From: Allochromatium humboldtianum
Lineage (GTDB): Bacteria > Pseudomonadota > Gammaproteobacteria > Chromatiales > Chromatiaceae
NCBI RefSeq assembly: GCF_013385175.1
Contig: NZ_JABZEO010000005.1
Location: 124,001 to 188,000 of the forward strand
Direction of reading: 5' to 3'
DNA length: 64,000 bases
Numbering within the stretch: the stretch's first letter is position 1; each line of letters starts with the position of its first letter. This document shows positions 45,935 to 55,046 of this stretch, one piece after another. Made by a program: the position numbers and the translations under genes. A model generated the notes under the pieces. The model was not told where the DNA came from. It did no database searches and worked only from the letters and a program-made list of their open reading frames with translations.

Positions 45935-46222
45935 TTATTCGATGACGCCCATCAGGTCGTCTTCGCGCATCACCAGCAGCTTCTCGTCGCCGATCTTGAC
46001 CTCGGTGCCGGAATACTTGCCGAACAGCACGCGGTCGCCGACCTTGACGTCGAGCGCGCGCACATCGCCGTTGTCGAGGATCTTGCCCTTGCCGACGGCG
46101 ACGACTTCGCCCTGGCTCGGCTTCTCGGTCGCACTGTCGGGGATGAGGATGCCGCCGGCGGAGGTGCGCTCCTCTTCACTGCGACGGATGACGACACGAT
46201 CATGCAAAGGACGGAGGTTCAT
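45935..46222 (-). CDS. groS: Co-chaperonin GroES
   Basis: 95 aa, full length. [21 protein letters not shown] at the start, then [24 protein letters not shown] with the mobile loop. Caps the GroEL ring. First gene of groS-groL. AAGGGAG is 11 bases upstream of the ATG at 46222. Confidence 0.98.
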   Translation of the reverse strand: MNLRPLHDRVVIRRSEEERTSAGGILIPDSATEKPSQGEVVAVGKGKILDNGDVRALDVKVGDRVLFGKYSGTEVKIGDEKLLVMREDDLMGVIE

Positions 46223-46276
46223 GGATCTTGGATCTCCCTTGAGGAAGGTCAGTGTGGATCGATCGGGTTGAGTTTG

Positions 46277-46332
46277 TTAGCACTCTTGCGGCGCGAGTGC
46301 TAACAATGTAATCGCAAAAATGGCGCTGTCAA
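46277..46332 (-). promoter_or_regulatory. groESL promoter with CIRCE operator
   Basis: TTAGCACTC-N9-GAGTGCTAA occupies 46277-46303 and is a perfect CIRCE element, the HrcA binding site. Overlapping it is a sigma70-type promoter reading on the minus strand: TTGACA (46332-46327), a 16-base spacer, TACATT (46310-46305). Repression by HrcA and derepression on heat shock are inferred. hrcA is not in the window. Confidence 0.93.
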
Positions 46333-46460
46333 GAGGGATGCACGCGGGTTGATAGCGTCGCGGTTTCCCGACACACTGCTCGGCCTGTCTCAGCGCCCGG
46401 TCCACTCCGGCCTGGACGCAGACTGATACTCGCTCGACTTCAGGAATCCCAGCTACCGCC

Positions 46461-48194
46461 GTGACCGCCATCCGCATTCGCCGCGTCCCCGACCAGGACG
46501 CTCCCATCCAAGCCCGCCACCCGGACGAACTCCTGAGCGTCCTCTATGCCCATCGCGGCCTGAGCGATCCGGCCGAGGCCGCGCCCGGACTCGGAACGCT
46601 CGCGCCCGTGACGTCCCTGCATGGCATGGAGGCCGCCGTGGATCGGCTGGTGGAGGCGATCCGGTCGGACCAGTCCATCCTGGTGGTCGGCGACTATGAC
46701 GCCGACGGCGCCACCGGCAGCGCGCTCGCCGTGCGCGGGCTGCGCGATCTGGGCGCGCGCCGGGTGTCGTTCCTGGTGCCGAGCCGCTTCTCCAATGGCT
46801 ATGGTCTCAGTCCCGCCGTGGTCGAGGCGGCTTGCGGGCAGGGCGCGGATGTCATCCTGACGGTCGACAACGGCATCTCCAGTCATGCGGCCATGGCGCG
46901 CGCCCGCGAGCTGGGTCTGAGCGTGGTCGTGACCGATCATCATCTGCCCGGCGACGCGCTGCCCGAGGCCGACGCCATCGTCAATCCCAATCAGCCGGGC
47001 TGCGATTTCCCAAGCAAGCATCTGGCCGGGGTCGGCGTGGTCTTCTATCTGCTCGCCGCGTTGCGCGGACGACTGCGCGAGAGCGGCTGGTTCGGCACCG
47101 ACCGACCGGAACCCAATCTGGCCGAACGGCTCGATCTGGTCGCGCTCGGCACGGTCGCCGATGTGGTCAGCCTGGATCGCAACAACCGTATCCTGGTCGA
47201 GCAGGGACTCAGACGAGTGCGCGCCGGACGCGCCTGTGCCGGGGTGCTGGCCCTGCTCCAGGTGGCCGGGCGCGATCCGGCACGCGCGACGGCGGCCGAC
47301 TTCGGCTTCTTCGTCGCACCCCGGCTCAACGCGGCCGGACGCCTGACCGAGATGTCGCTCGGTGTCGAGTGTCTGCTGACCGACGACCCGGACCGGGCGC
47401 TCGCGATGGCCCAGCAGCTCGATGCCCTCAACCGCGAGCGCCGGGCGATCGAGGGCACCATGAAAGAGGCCGCCGAGGCCGTGCTCGACGCCCTGATCCT
47501 CGATGGCGAGTCACTGCCGCCCGGACTCTGCCTGTTCGGTGAGGACTGGCATCAGGGTGTATCCGGAATCGTCGCCGCGCGTCTGCGCGAACGCTATCAT
47601 CGCCCGACCATCGCCTTCGCCGACGCCGGTGATGGTCGGCTGCGCGGCTCGGGACGCTCGATCGAGGGACTGCATCTGCGCGATGCCATCGACTGGGTCG
47701 ACCGGCGACATCCGGGGCTGATCGAGTATTTCGGCGGACATGCGATGGCGGCGGGGCTGACGTTGCGCCCCGGCTGTCTGGAGCCGTTTCGAGACGCCTT
47801 CGTCGAGGCTGTCAGAGTACAGCTCGGCGACATTCCGCCGACCCCTGAGATCCGTTCCGACGGCGCCCTGCCAGCGGAACTCCTGACGCTGGAGACCGCC
47901 GAGGCGCTGCGCTTCGGCGGTCCCTGGGGCAAGGATTTCCCCGAACCGCGTTTCGATGACGTGTTCGAGGTCGTCGAGGCGCGCCTCGTCGGCGATGACC
48001 GACGGCATCTGAAACTCAGGGTCGCGCCGCCGGGCGGGGCCGTGATCGAAGCCATCGCCTTCGGTCTCGGCGAGCGGATCGAGGCTGCGCACGGTGCGGT
48101 GCGTCTGGTCTATCGACTGGACATAAACAGTTATCGCGGGCGGCAATCGCTGCAACTGCTGGTCGATCATCTGGCCGACCCAGTGGAGATGTGA
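46461..48194 (+). CDS. recJ: Single-stranded-DNA-specific exonuclease RecJ
   Basis: 577 aa. DHH-family phosphoesterase with the metal-binding motifs VVGDYDADGATG (about residue 75), VDNG, VVTDHHLPG, and the C-terminal DHHA1 part GFGGHAMAAGL-type YFGGHAMAAGLTL. A 5'-3' exonuclease in recombination and repair. Begins with GTG at 46461. No good Shine-Dalgarno. Divergent from groES, with a shared gap. Confidence 0.96.
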   Translation: MTAIRIRRVPDQDAPIQARHPDELLSVLYAHRGLSDPAEAAPGLGTLAPVTSLHGMEAAVDRLVEAIRSDQSILVVGDYDADGATGSALAVRGLRDLGARRVSFLVPSRFSNGYGLSPAVVEAACGQGADVILTVDNGISSHAAMARARELGLSVVVTDHHLPGDALPEADAIVNPNQPGCDFPSKHLAGVGVVFYLLAALRGRLRESGWFGTDRPEPNLAERLDLVALGTVADVVSLDRNNRILVEQGLRRVRAGRACAGVLALLQVAGRDPARATAADFGFFVAPRLNAAGRLTEMSLGVECLLTDDPDRALAMAQQLDALNRERRAIEGTMKEAAEAVLDALILDGESLPPGLCLFGEDWHQGVSGIVAARLRERYHRPTIAFADAGDGRLRGSGRSIEGLHLRDAIDWVDRRHPGLIEYFGGHAMAAGLTLRPGCLEPFRDAFVEAVRVQLGDIPPTPEIRSDGALPAELLTLETAEALRFGGPWGKDFPEPRFDDVFEVVEARLVGDDRRHLKLRVAPPGGAVIEAIAFGLGERIEAAHGAVRLVYRLDINSYRGRQSLQLLVDHLADPVEM

Positions 48195-48212
48195 CAAGAC
48201 AGGTTGAATTGA

Positions 48213-48734
48213 ATGCAATTACACGATGATGAGTTGGAATACGACGATGAGGACGATCAGCCGCAAGGCCCGAGCAAGAGCCAGATCAAGCGCGACAAGC
48301 TAGCGCTCCAGGCGCTCGCCGAGCGGATGGCGTCGATGCCGCGCCATGAGCTGGAGCGGCTCAATCTCAGCGAGGCGACCTGGGTCGCACTCGACGAGAC
48401 GCCGCGCATCAAGGATCTGCGCGCGCGCAAGCGTCACTGGAAGCGCATCGCCAATCTGCTCGAACGCGAGGACATGGAAGCCGTCCATGTGCTGATCGAC
48501 GGTGCCGAGGAGCGCGAGCGTACCGCCACCGCGCACCATCATGCGCTGGAGCGCTGGCGCGAACGTCTGATCACCGAAGGCGATGGGGCCGTGACCGAAT
48601 TCATCGAAGCCTGCCCGGAAGTCGACCGCCAGCAATTGCGCGCCCTGGTCCGCGCCGCTCAGCGCGACACCGAACGCGGCAAGCCGGATGCGCCGCGCAA
48701 GCTGTTCCGGTTCCTGCGCGACTCCCTGGACTGA
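48213..48734 (+). CDS. darP: Ribosome-associated protein DarP (YjgA, DUF615)
   Basis: 173 aa, highly charged and helical with an acidic N-terminus. The family stretches PSKSQIKRDKLALQALAERM and RHWKRIANLLERED then RKLFRFLRDSL at the end are clear. DarP assists assembly of the 50S ribosomal subunit. It follows recJ by 18 bases on the same strand. Confidence 0.94.
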   Translation: MQLHDDELEYDDEDDQPQGPSKSQIKRDKLALQALAERMASMPRHELERLNLSEATWVALDETPRIKDLRARKRHWKRIANLLEREDMEAVHVLIDGAEERERTATAHHHALERWRERLITEGDGAVTEFIEACPEVDRQQLRALVRAAQRDTERGKPDAPRKLFRFLRDSLD

Positions 48735-48758
48735 TCGACCCAAGGACGCGCCGGAGGG

Positions 48759-50492
48759 TCAGCCGGCGGCTGGAGGCTCGACCGGGTGGCCATGGCGGTC
48801 GCCGCCGTAATACCAGCGGTTGCGGCCGTCCTGCTTCGATCGATACATGGCCTGGTCGGCGACTTGCAACAGGCGGGCGAAGTGATGCCCATCCCTGGGC
48901 GCCAGGGCGATGCCGATACTCGCGCCGATGCGGGCCTCGCCGGCTGGCGTCGGTATGGCGGCGGCCAGACTCGTCAGCAGTTTCGACGCCACGGCTCCGG
49001 CGTCGGTCGGCTGGGTGACGCCCCGCAGGACCAGCACGAACTCATCCCCGCCGATACGCGCCACGATATCGCCCTCGGCGCGTACCAGAGCCTGCATCCG
49101 CTCGGCGACCGCGATCAACACGGCATCGCCGGCCTCATGCCCCAGTTGGTCGTTGACCGGCTTGAAGCGGTCGAGGTCCACGACCATCAGCGCATGGGGG
49201 ATCTGTCGATCCCGTAGCTCCTCGACCCTTCGCGACAGCCCATCGCGGTTGAACAGTCCGGTCAGCGGATCGGTCTCGGCCCGCTGCTGGGCCTGCTGCT
49301 TCTCCTGCCGCAGCAATTCGATCCGCTGTGCCAGGGCGAGCGAGAACAGCATCACTTCCAGTGACACGCCCATCTGGAACGCATGCTCGGTCCAGAGTGC
49401 ATCCGGGGCGATCCCGAGCGCACGTGCCAGGGTGACGAGCGCGCCGGCCAGCGGGGCGAACTGGGCGAGCAGGAACAACCGCGCCGGTCGATAACCGCGC
49501 CACAGAACGCGCAGCGTCGCGACGAAGACCAGCAGCGTCATGGTGGTGCCGACCCAGAACGCCAGTTGATTCCCCAGCGTGTATTGGCCGGCGATCGCCA
49601 GGGCGATCATGCCCAGCGCGGCCAGCATGATCCCGCGCAATGCAAGATCGAGCCACGGCGTCTGTCCGGGCATATCGAGAAAGCGACGCGCCCACCAGGA
49701 CAGGGCGATGAAATGCAGCGCGGGCATCAGGACATGCTGGTAATCGGCCAGCCAGAGATTCGTCGGCCAGAGGTACTGGTAGGCGTGGCCGTTGAGTTCG
49801 AGAATGACCACCAGCGAGGTCAGGCCGGCGAGCACATAGACGCCATAGAGCGAATCGCGCAACACACTCCAGAGAACCGCGTTGTAGATCAGCATCCCGA
49901 GGATGAGACCGTAGCTGATGCCCAGCCAGAGGTTTTCATGCGCCATGCGCTCGCGTAACGACTGCGGCCCCCACAGCCTGACGGGAACCGCCAGGCTGTC
50001 GCCGGTCGCCACGCGCAGATAGAGGCTGTAGGTGCCGGGACCGGGCAGTTCGAGCGGAAAGAGGAACAGTCGATGTGCGAGCGGGCGCTCGGCAAAGGGT
50101 TGGTGATCGCCCGAGCGCGTCATCCGGTAACGGCCATCGGTCTCCGGGACATAGAGACGCAGATCGTCCAGTGACGGCAGAGCCACCTCCAGCCACCAGT
50201 GGCCGTCGCCCGGCTTCAAGGCCCCGGCGTGCTCGTGCACGTCGAGCTTCAGCCAGATCACATCACGGGTGAATCCAAAGCCGGCTTGTCCCGCGAGCGG
50301 CGTGAAGGGGCGTTCGCGTATCTGGTCGAAGTCCAGTCGACCGCCGGGGTCGCGCAACACGGAGAGATAGCCCTCGGTGCGCTGGCCTTGGGGGCGATCC
50401 TCCAGCACCAGGGGGGCGGACAGGGCATCACTCAGCCAAAGCGTCGTCAGCACCAACACGGTCGCGATTTTGTACAACACCTGGCTTTTCAT
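48759..50492 (-). CDS. 7TMR-DISM sensor diguanylate cyclase
   Basis: 577 aa. Signal peptide (residues 1-25), a periplasmic 7TMR-DISMED2 domain (about 30-165), seven transmembrane helices (about 180-375), a short coiled coil (EKQQAQQRAETDPLTGL) and a GGDEF domain (about 405-560) with an intact GGDEF in RIGGDEFVLVL. The inhibitory I-site RxxD is not present (AEGD at that place), so product feedback may be absent. It makes c-di-GMP in response to an unknown periplasmic ligand. The start at 50492 is chosen because it places the signal peptide at the N-terminus. Confidence 0.92.
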   Translation of the reverse strand: MKSQVLYKIATVLVLTTLWLSDALSAPLVLEDRPQGQRTEGYLSVLRDPGGRLDFDQIRERPFTPLAGQAGFGFTRDVIWLKLDVHEHAGALKPGDGHWWLEVALPSLDDLRLYVPETDGRYRMTRSGDHQPFAERPLAHRLFLFPLELPGPGTYSLYLRVATGDSLAVPVRLWGPQSLRERMAHENLWLGISYGLILGMLIYNAVLWSVLRDSLYGVYVLAGLTSLVVILELNGHAYQYLWPTNLWLADYQHVLMPALHFIALSWWARRFLDMPGQTPWLDLALRGIMLAALGMIALAIAGQYTLGNQLAFWVGTTMTLLVFVATLRVLWRGYRPARLFLLAQFAPLAGALVTLARALGIAPDALWTEHAFQMGVSLEVMLFSLALAQRIELLRQEKQQAQQRAETDPLTGLFNRDGLSRRVEELRDRQIPHALMVVDLDRFKPVNDQLGHEAGDAVLIAVAERMQALVRAEGDIVARIGGDEFVLVLRGVTQPTDAGAVASKLLTSLAAAIPTPAGEARIGASIGIALAPRDGHHFARLLQVADQAMYRSKQDGRNRWYYGGDRHGHPVEPPAAG

Positions 50493-50580
50493 CGTTGTTT
50501 TCGGTCTTTGCGCGACAGGGGCCGGCAAGCGTGACGCAGGGAACAACGATGATAGGGGATGTGGCGTCGTTTGTGATGAG

Positions 50581-50849
50581 CGACGGTTCAACGGCGGTCT
50601 GGATGCCCTGGTGCTTCACTTCGGCGGTGAGGTGGCCGAGCCGACACCAGCTGCACCCCCGCCGGCACCGGAACCGGCGCGGCTGTCGCTCGAAAAGCGC
50701 GTCGAACAGCAGGCACCGCAACTGGTCAGTCTGGTGAAGACGGCGCGGCTGAGTCTGGGGAAGCAGGGATTGCAGGGACTGCGTGCGCGGGTCGGCCTGG
50801 TGCTCGATGCCAGCGGCTTGATGGGGCGTCAGTACAAGAGCGGGCGCGA
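50581..50849 (+). pseudogene. Truncated TerD-VWA (TerF-like) gene, cut at the IS element
   Basis: In one open frame the sequence encodes FNGGLDALVLHFGGEVAE, resembling the end of a TerD domain, a Pro/Ala linker, then LSLEKRVEQQAPQLVSLVKT and ARVGLVLDASGLMGRQYKSG, the start of a von Willebrand A domain. The MIDAS motif DxSxS has lost its second Ser (DASGL). The frame is joined to IS sequence at about 50850 and stops after six foreign codons. The upstream TerD part and downstream VWA part are not found. So it is a remnant of a tellurium/stress-type protein. Confidence 0.65.
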
Positions 50850-50864
50850 TGAAGTCTCCCACCG

Positions 50865-52298
50865 CTAAAGCCTTTGGCTTGTAGCACGGGGTTCCTGCTT
50901 CGTCGAACGCGGCGCGGTCGTGTTACCACGACCGCGTCTGAGCGCGTTCTCAACAGGCGTTTGCGGGATCAATCCCGCCGGTTCGGCCTCTCCCGGACCT
51001 ACCGTCGTGCGCTTGAGCGCACAGCGTTTCTTGGGTTTTTCGACCACCTGTCCGTCTGCCACCAATCGTGCGCCGCGCGCCGCGATGACCTGCGCGGCAT
51101 TGTGGTCGGCGTGGGCGTGATGGGCGCAGGCTTGGCAGACAAACCGCGCCTGACTGGGGCGGTTGTCCGGGTGAATGTGCCCACAGCGGGCGCATTCCTG
51201 CGAGGAATAGGCGGGCGGCACCTCCACCACCAGCTTGCCAGCACGGGCGGCCTTGTAGTGGAGGATCGTTTTGAACTGTCCCCAGCCGGAGGCGAGGATC
51301 GAGCGGTTGAGGCCGGATTTGGCCTTGGCGTTGTTCGGTAGATAGTGCCCAGGGCGTTCGGGATCGGGCTTGGGCGTAGCCCGCCGGGTCATCGACTGCA
51401 CGCGCAGCGCCTCAAGGGCGTAGACCTGATAGCGCGGGTCATCGACCAGCACGCGCGTCGCCTTGTGCGCCAGATCCCGGCGCACGTCCGAGGCGTAGCG
51501 GTAGGTGCGCGCGACCTGCGCACGGGCCTTGGCGTGGTTTTGGCCGCCTTGGCGGCGCCGGGCGAGCTTGCGCTGCCAGCGTTTGCGGCGACGCTCCTTT
51601 TGGGCCAGACGCTGTTGCTGTGCCGGGGAGGCGACGAGGCGCTGCCCGTCGCTGGTCATCACCGGCGTGGCCACGCCGCGATCCAGGCCCACGGTGGCCG
51701 CCTGGAGTTGATCGATCGGCAACCGCTGCAAGCGTTCAGCGATGGCCGTCTCGCTTGGCGTCTCCGTGGCGGTCTCATTGGAAAAGCTGACATGCCAGCG
51801 TCCCGCGTCGAGACTGATGTGCAGCGAGGCCGGCGGCTCAAAGGCGCGGTGCGCGGTGAAGGCCAGTTTGCCGACGGGGAACTTGCCACAGCCGATCAGG
51901 AGCCGGTAGTGGCCGGGAGCCGCCTCGATCGGCTCGAACGCGAACAGTTCGCGCGTCAGCCACACCGATTGACGGCCATGGCGGGTCTTGATCGTGGGCC
52001 GACCGCCAAGCCCTTTGAAAAAGCGCTGGTAGGCCTGCTTCCAGCGGACCGCCCCGTTGCGCAAGACCACAGCCGGCACGTCGGCCAGAAACGGCGTCAG
52101 GTCGGTCTTGAACTGGGCGTAGGTCTGATCGATCGGGATCGGCGTGCCGGTGAGGGCGAGCGCCGACGCGGCAAAGCGGCGGAAATAGCGGTCCTCGCCC
52201 ACCTTGGCGTTGTAGATGAAGCGCTGGCAGCCGATCCACTGGCGCAAAATCTGCGCCTGGTCTTCGGTGGGATAGCAGCGAAAGCGAAAGCCGTCCAT
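50865..52298 (-). CDS. tnpB: TnpB RNA-guided nuclease of the IS605 element
   Basis: 477 aa. RuvC-like Asp in VGLDRGVATPVMTS, Glu in YALEALRV, and a final Asp in HADHNAAQVIAARG. A zinc ribbon CARCGH...VCQAC lies between them. N-terminal FRFRCYPTEDQAQILRQWIG is typical. All three catalytic acids are kept, so nuclease activity is expected. Its omega RNA would come from the 3' end of the gene and the adjacent IS end, with the guide taken from the flanking TerD-VWA remnant. Stop codon TAG lies inside the end stem. Start at 52298 preferred over 52358. Confidence 0.93.
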   Translation of the reverse strand: MDGFRFRCYPTEDQAQILRQWIGCQRFIYNAKVGEDRYFRRFAASALALTGTPIPIDQTYAQFKTDLTPFLADVPAVVLRNGAVRWKQAYQRFFKGLGGRPTIKTRHGRQSVWLTRELFAFEPIEAAPGHYRLLIGCGKFPVGKLAFTAHRAFEPPASLHISLDAGRWHVSFSNETATETPSETAIAERLQRLPIDQLQAATVGLDRGVATPVMTSDGQRLVASPAQQQRLAQKERRRKRWQRKLARRRQGGQNHAKARAQVARTYRYASDVRRDLAHKATRVLVDDPRYQVYALEALRVQSMTRRATPKPDPERPGHYLPNNAKAKSGLNRSILASGWGQFKTILHYKAARAGKLVVEVPPAYSSQECARCGHIHPDNRPSQARFVCQACAHHAHADHNAAQVIAARGARLVADGQVVEKPKKRCALKRTTVGPGEAEPAGLIPQTPVENALRRGRGNTTAPRSTKQEPRATSQRL

Positions 52299-52336
52299 GT
52301 CGGCTATAATACCCCCAAAACGCATTAGGCCGCAAG

Positions 52337-52774
52337 ATGGATAACGCCAACAGATCAAGCTCTCACGCCGTTTTTAACCTTAAGCTGCATGTCGTTTTCG
52401 TGACCAAGTACCGGCGTCCGACCCTGAACCCGGAGCTACTGGCGTACCTGGAATCGGCCTTCGCGGAAATCCTGGCCGGCTGGCGATGTCGGCTCCTGGA
52501 GTTCGGCGGCGAGGCCGACCATGTGCATCTGCTCATCGACATCCATCCGGCGCTGGACATCTCGGTGCTGATCAACAACCTCAAGACGGCGAGCGCCCGG
52601 CGGGCGCGCAACCGCTTCGGCGAACACCTGGCGGGGTTCTATCGCAAGCCGCTGTTCTGGCACCGGGCCTATTTTGTCGCCAGCGTCGGCGATGCCTCCC
52701 TGGAAACAGTGCGCGCCTATGTGCAATCCCAGGGCACCGAGGAACATGCGCGCAAAAGCGCGCGGCGTGCTTGA
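52337..52774 (+). CDS. tnpA: IS200/IS605 Y1 transposase TnpA
   Basis: 145 aa HUH single-strand transposase. Starts with HAVFNLKLHVVFVTKYRRPT. The HUH motif is HVHLLIDIHP and the catalytic Tyr lies in LETVRAYVQSQG. A TATAAT box at 52305-52310 precedes the ATG at 52337 and can serve as its promoter. It cuts and joins IS ends as single strands. It appears complete. Confidence 0.93.
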   Translation: MDNANRSSSHAVFNLKLHVVFVTKYRRPTLNPELLAYLESAFAEILAGWRCRLLEFGGEADHVHLLIDIHPALDISVLINNLKTASARRARNRFGEHLAGFYRKPLFWHRAYFVASVGDASLETVRAYVQSQGTEEHARKSARRA

Positions 52775-53027
52775 CGCCCTGTTGGCTTCGCCTAAGAAGG
52801 GGAATGCGCACGCAATTCGTTCAGGCTGGCCATCAGTGAGGCACCTCTTGCGATTGAGTGGGCGGTACGGTCGGAGACGGTCAGCGAACGCATGGCGAGT
52901 GCGCGGCACCGTCTTCCGTCGTCGCCCATTTCACGCCGCTGCTGTGTCGCAAGTGGGGCAGGAAGTGACAAGCTTTGTGGTTTTCGATGAGGCGGACAGT
53001 CCGTGTCGCCCGCCTCACCCGCGCGAC

Positions 53028-54128
53028 TCAAGCACTCGGCCGATACTTCTCCAGCCAGTGCGCATAGGGTGCCGGCAATACCCAGGACGCCTTGTCTTCG
53101 TTCAGCGCCAGGGCCGCCTGATAGGGCCAGTGCGGATTGGCCAGATGCGCGCGTCCGACCATCACCAGATCCATCTGTTGCTGCTCGATGACGCGGTTGC
53201 AGGTCGCGGGCGCATCGATGCCCCAGGCCGAAGCGACCGGCAGCTCGGCTTCCCGGCGAACGCGCTCGGCGATGGGGGCCAGAAACGCCGGTCCCCAGGG
53301 GATCTGGGCGGTGGGCGTGGAAAACCCGACGCTGACGCTCAGCAGATCCAGACCGCCACGCCGCCAGTCGCGCACCAGTTCGATCGACTCGGCGAGCGTC
53401 TCCTCGTCGCGTCCGTCGAACTCGATGACGCCGAAGCGGGCCGTCAGCGGCAGGCGTTCCGGCCAGACCTCACGCACGGCCGCCAGGGTCTCGCGCAGGA
53501 AACGGCCGCGTCCGGCAGCGTCGCCGCCGTAATCGTCGGTACGCTGGTTGGAGTGGACGGAGAAGAAGCTTTGTCCCAAATAGCCGTGGGCAAAGTGCAG
53601 TTCGAGCCACTCGAATCCGGCCTCGCAGGCACGTTTGGCGGCGGCCACGAAGTCGCCACGAACGCGGTCGATCTCTTCTTGGCTCATAGCCTTGGGTACG
53701 CGCGGCAGATTGGCGCCGAAGGCAATGGCCGATGGTGCCAGCGGTGTCCAGCCACGCGGATCCCCTTCGGGGATGTGGTCATCGCCATCCCAAGGGCGAT
53801 TGGCGCTGGCCTTGCGTCCGGCATGGCCGATCTGAATCCCCGGAACCGCGCCACTGGCCTTGATCGTGGCTGCGATGCGCGCCAAGCCTTCAGCCTGTGT
53901 CTCGTTCCAGAGTCCGAGGCACGCCGGGGTGATGCGACCCTCCGGGGCCACGGCGGTCGCCTCGACGATCACCAGCCCGGCTCCACCGCGCGCCAGACTC
54001 GCGTAATGGACTTGATGCCAATCGTTGGTGAGGCCGTTCTCGGCACTGTACTGGCACATCGGCGGGACGGCGATGCGGTTACGCAGCGTGATGTCCTTGA
54101 GCTTGAAGCTGGAGAAGAGTGCGGACAT
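53028..54128 (-). CDS. Old Yellow Enzyme family NADH:flavin oxidoreductase (YqjM/XenA-like)
   Basis: 366 aa FMN-dependent enoate reductase. The subclass marker VPPMCQYSAENG places it with YqjM/XenA enzymes, the Cys tuning the flavin. HFAHGYLGQSFFSVHSNQRTD carries the substrate-binding His pair and DDYGG. It reduces activated double bonds or xenobiotics using NAD(P)H. Physiological substrate not known. SuhB lies upstream on the same strand with a 55-base gap. Confidence 0.94.
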   Translation of the reverse strand: MSALFSSFKLKDITLRNRIAVPPMCQYSAENGLTNDWHQVHYASLARGGAGLVIVEATAVAPEGRITPACLGLWNETQAEGLARIAATIKASGAVPGIQIGHAGRKASANRPWDGDDHIPEGDPRGWTPLAPSAIAFGANLPRVPKAMSQEEIDRVRGDFVAAAKRACEAGFEWLELHFAHGYLGQSFFSVHSNQRTDDYGGDAAGRGRFLRETLAAVREVWPERLPLTARFGVIEFDGRDEETLAESIELVRDWRRGGLDLLSVSVGFSTPTAQIPWGPAFLAPIAERVRREAELPVASAWGIDAPATCNRVIEQQQMDLVMVGRAHLANPHWPYQAALALNEDKASWVLPAPYAHWLEKYRPSA

Positions 54129-54183
54129 GGTGAGTTCCTGCGTGGTGTATGAACGGGAGCAAGACGAAGCTGGAGTGTCTGGC

Positions 54184-54984
54184 TCAAGCCTTGAGCTGAT
54201 CGTTCAGACACGGCTGGATCAGGTCCAGCATGGCGCGATGCACCCGCAGATTGCCGGCGACCAGATTGCCGGTGTCGAGGAAGCGTTCACCGCCTGCCAG
54301 ATCGGTCACGGTGCCGCCCGCCTCCTTGATGAGCAGCGCACCCGCCGCGCAGTCCCAGGGCGAGAGTCCCAGCTCCCAGAACCCATCCGTGCGCCCGGCC
54401 GCCACATAGGCCAGATCGAGCGAGGCCGAGCCGGGACGGCGCAGTCCGGCCGTGGCCAGGGTCATGGCCTTGAACATGCCGAGATAGGCGTCGATGTGGC
54501 GCTGGTCGCGGAACGGAAAGCCGGTGCCGATCAGCGCCCCGTCGAGCGACTGACGATTGGCCACCCGGATCTTGCGATCGTTGAGCTGAGCGCCCTGACC
54601 GCGCGCGGCGGTGAACAGCTCCTCGCGCAGCGGATCATAGACCACGCCGCATTCGAGCTGCCCCTTGTGCAGCAGGGCGATGGAGACGGCGAACTGCGGA
54701 AAGCCGTGCAAATAGTTGGTGGTGCCGTCGAGCGGGTCGATGATCCACTGGAAGTCGCTCTTGCCGGCCTGCTCGCCGCTCTCCTCGGCCAGGATGGCGT
54801 GGCTGGGGAAGCGCCCGCGCAGCTCCTGGACGATGGCCGCCTCGGCGGCGCGGTCGACGTCGCTGACGAAGTCGTTGCGGCTCTTGGTCTCGACCTTGAG
54901 CTGATCGACCCGGTCGGAGAAACGCAGGATGATCTTGCCGGCACTGCGGGCGGCACGGATGGCGATATTGAGGCTTGGGTGCAT
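54184..54984 (-). CDS. suhB: Inositol-1-monophosphatase SuhB
   Basis: 266 aa, magnesium-dependent phosphatase with the family motifs ILAEESG, WIIDPLDGTTNYLHGFP and PWDCAAGALLIKEAGG. In bacteria SuhB also helps rRNA transcription antitermination. Divergent from trmJ with only 62 bases between the starts. Upstream in-frame sequence to 55122 is non-coding. Confidence 0.95.
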   Translation of the reverse strand: MHPSLNIAIRAARSAGKIILRFSDRVDQLKVETKSRNDFVSDVDRAAEAAIVQELRGRFPSHAILAEESGEQAGKSDFQWIIDPLDGTTNYLHGFPQFAVSIALLHKGQLECGVVYDPLREELFTAARGQGAQLNDRKIRVANRQSLDGALIGTGFPFRDQRHIDAYLGMFKAMTLATAGLRRPGSASLDLAYVAAGRTDGFWELGLSPWDCAAGALLIKEAGGTVTDLAGGERFLDTGNLVAGNLRVHRAMLDLIQPCLNDQLKA

Positions 54985-55046
54985 CGGTTGCGGGATATCC
55001 GGGACGGTCGCTGTATCATAGTCGGATCGAAACAGCGAGAGACTTG

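Larger units (their letters stand above)
50850..52800. mobile_element. IS200/IS605-family insertion sequence with divergent tnpA and tnpB
   Basis: Contains a Y1 transposase and a TnpB gene transcribed away from each other. The tnpB-side end is put near 50850 because the TerD-VWA reading frame stops making sense there. A small AAGCC-AAA-GGCTT stem lies just inside it (minus strand). The other end, near 52800, is less certain. A CTTC...GAAG stem lies at about 52785-52798. The family does not make target duplications, which is consistent. Confidence 0.75.

Noticed and set aside
52792-53031. 79-codon minus-strand open frame between the IS element and the Old Yellow Enzyme gene
   Set aside because: No recognisable domain and no ribosome site. 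The continuation of the VWA gene was looked for here and not found.
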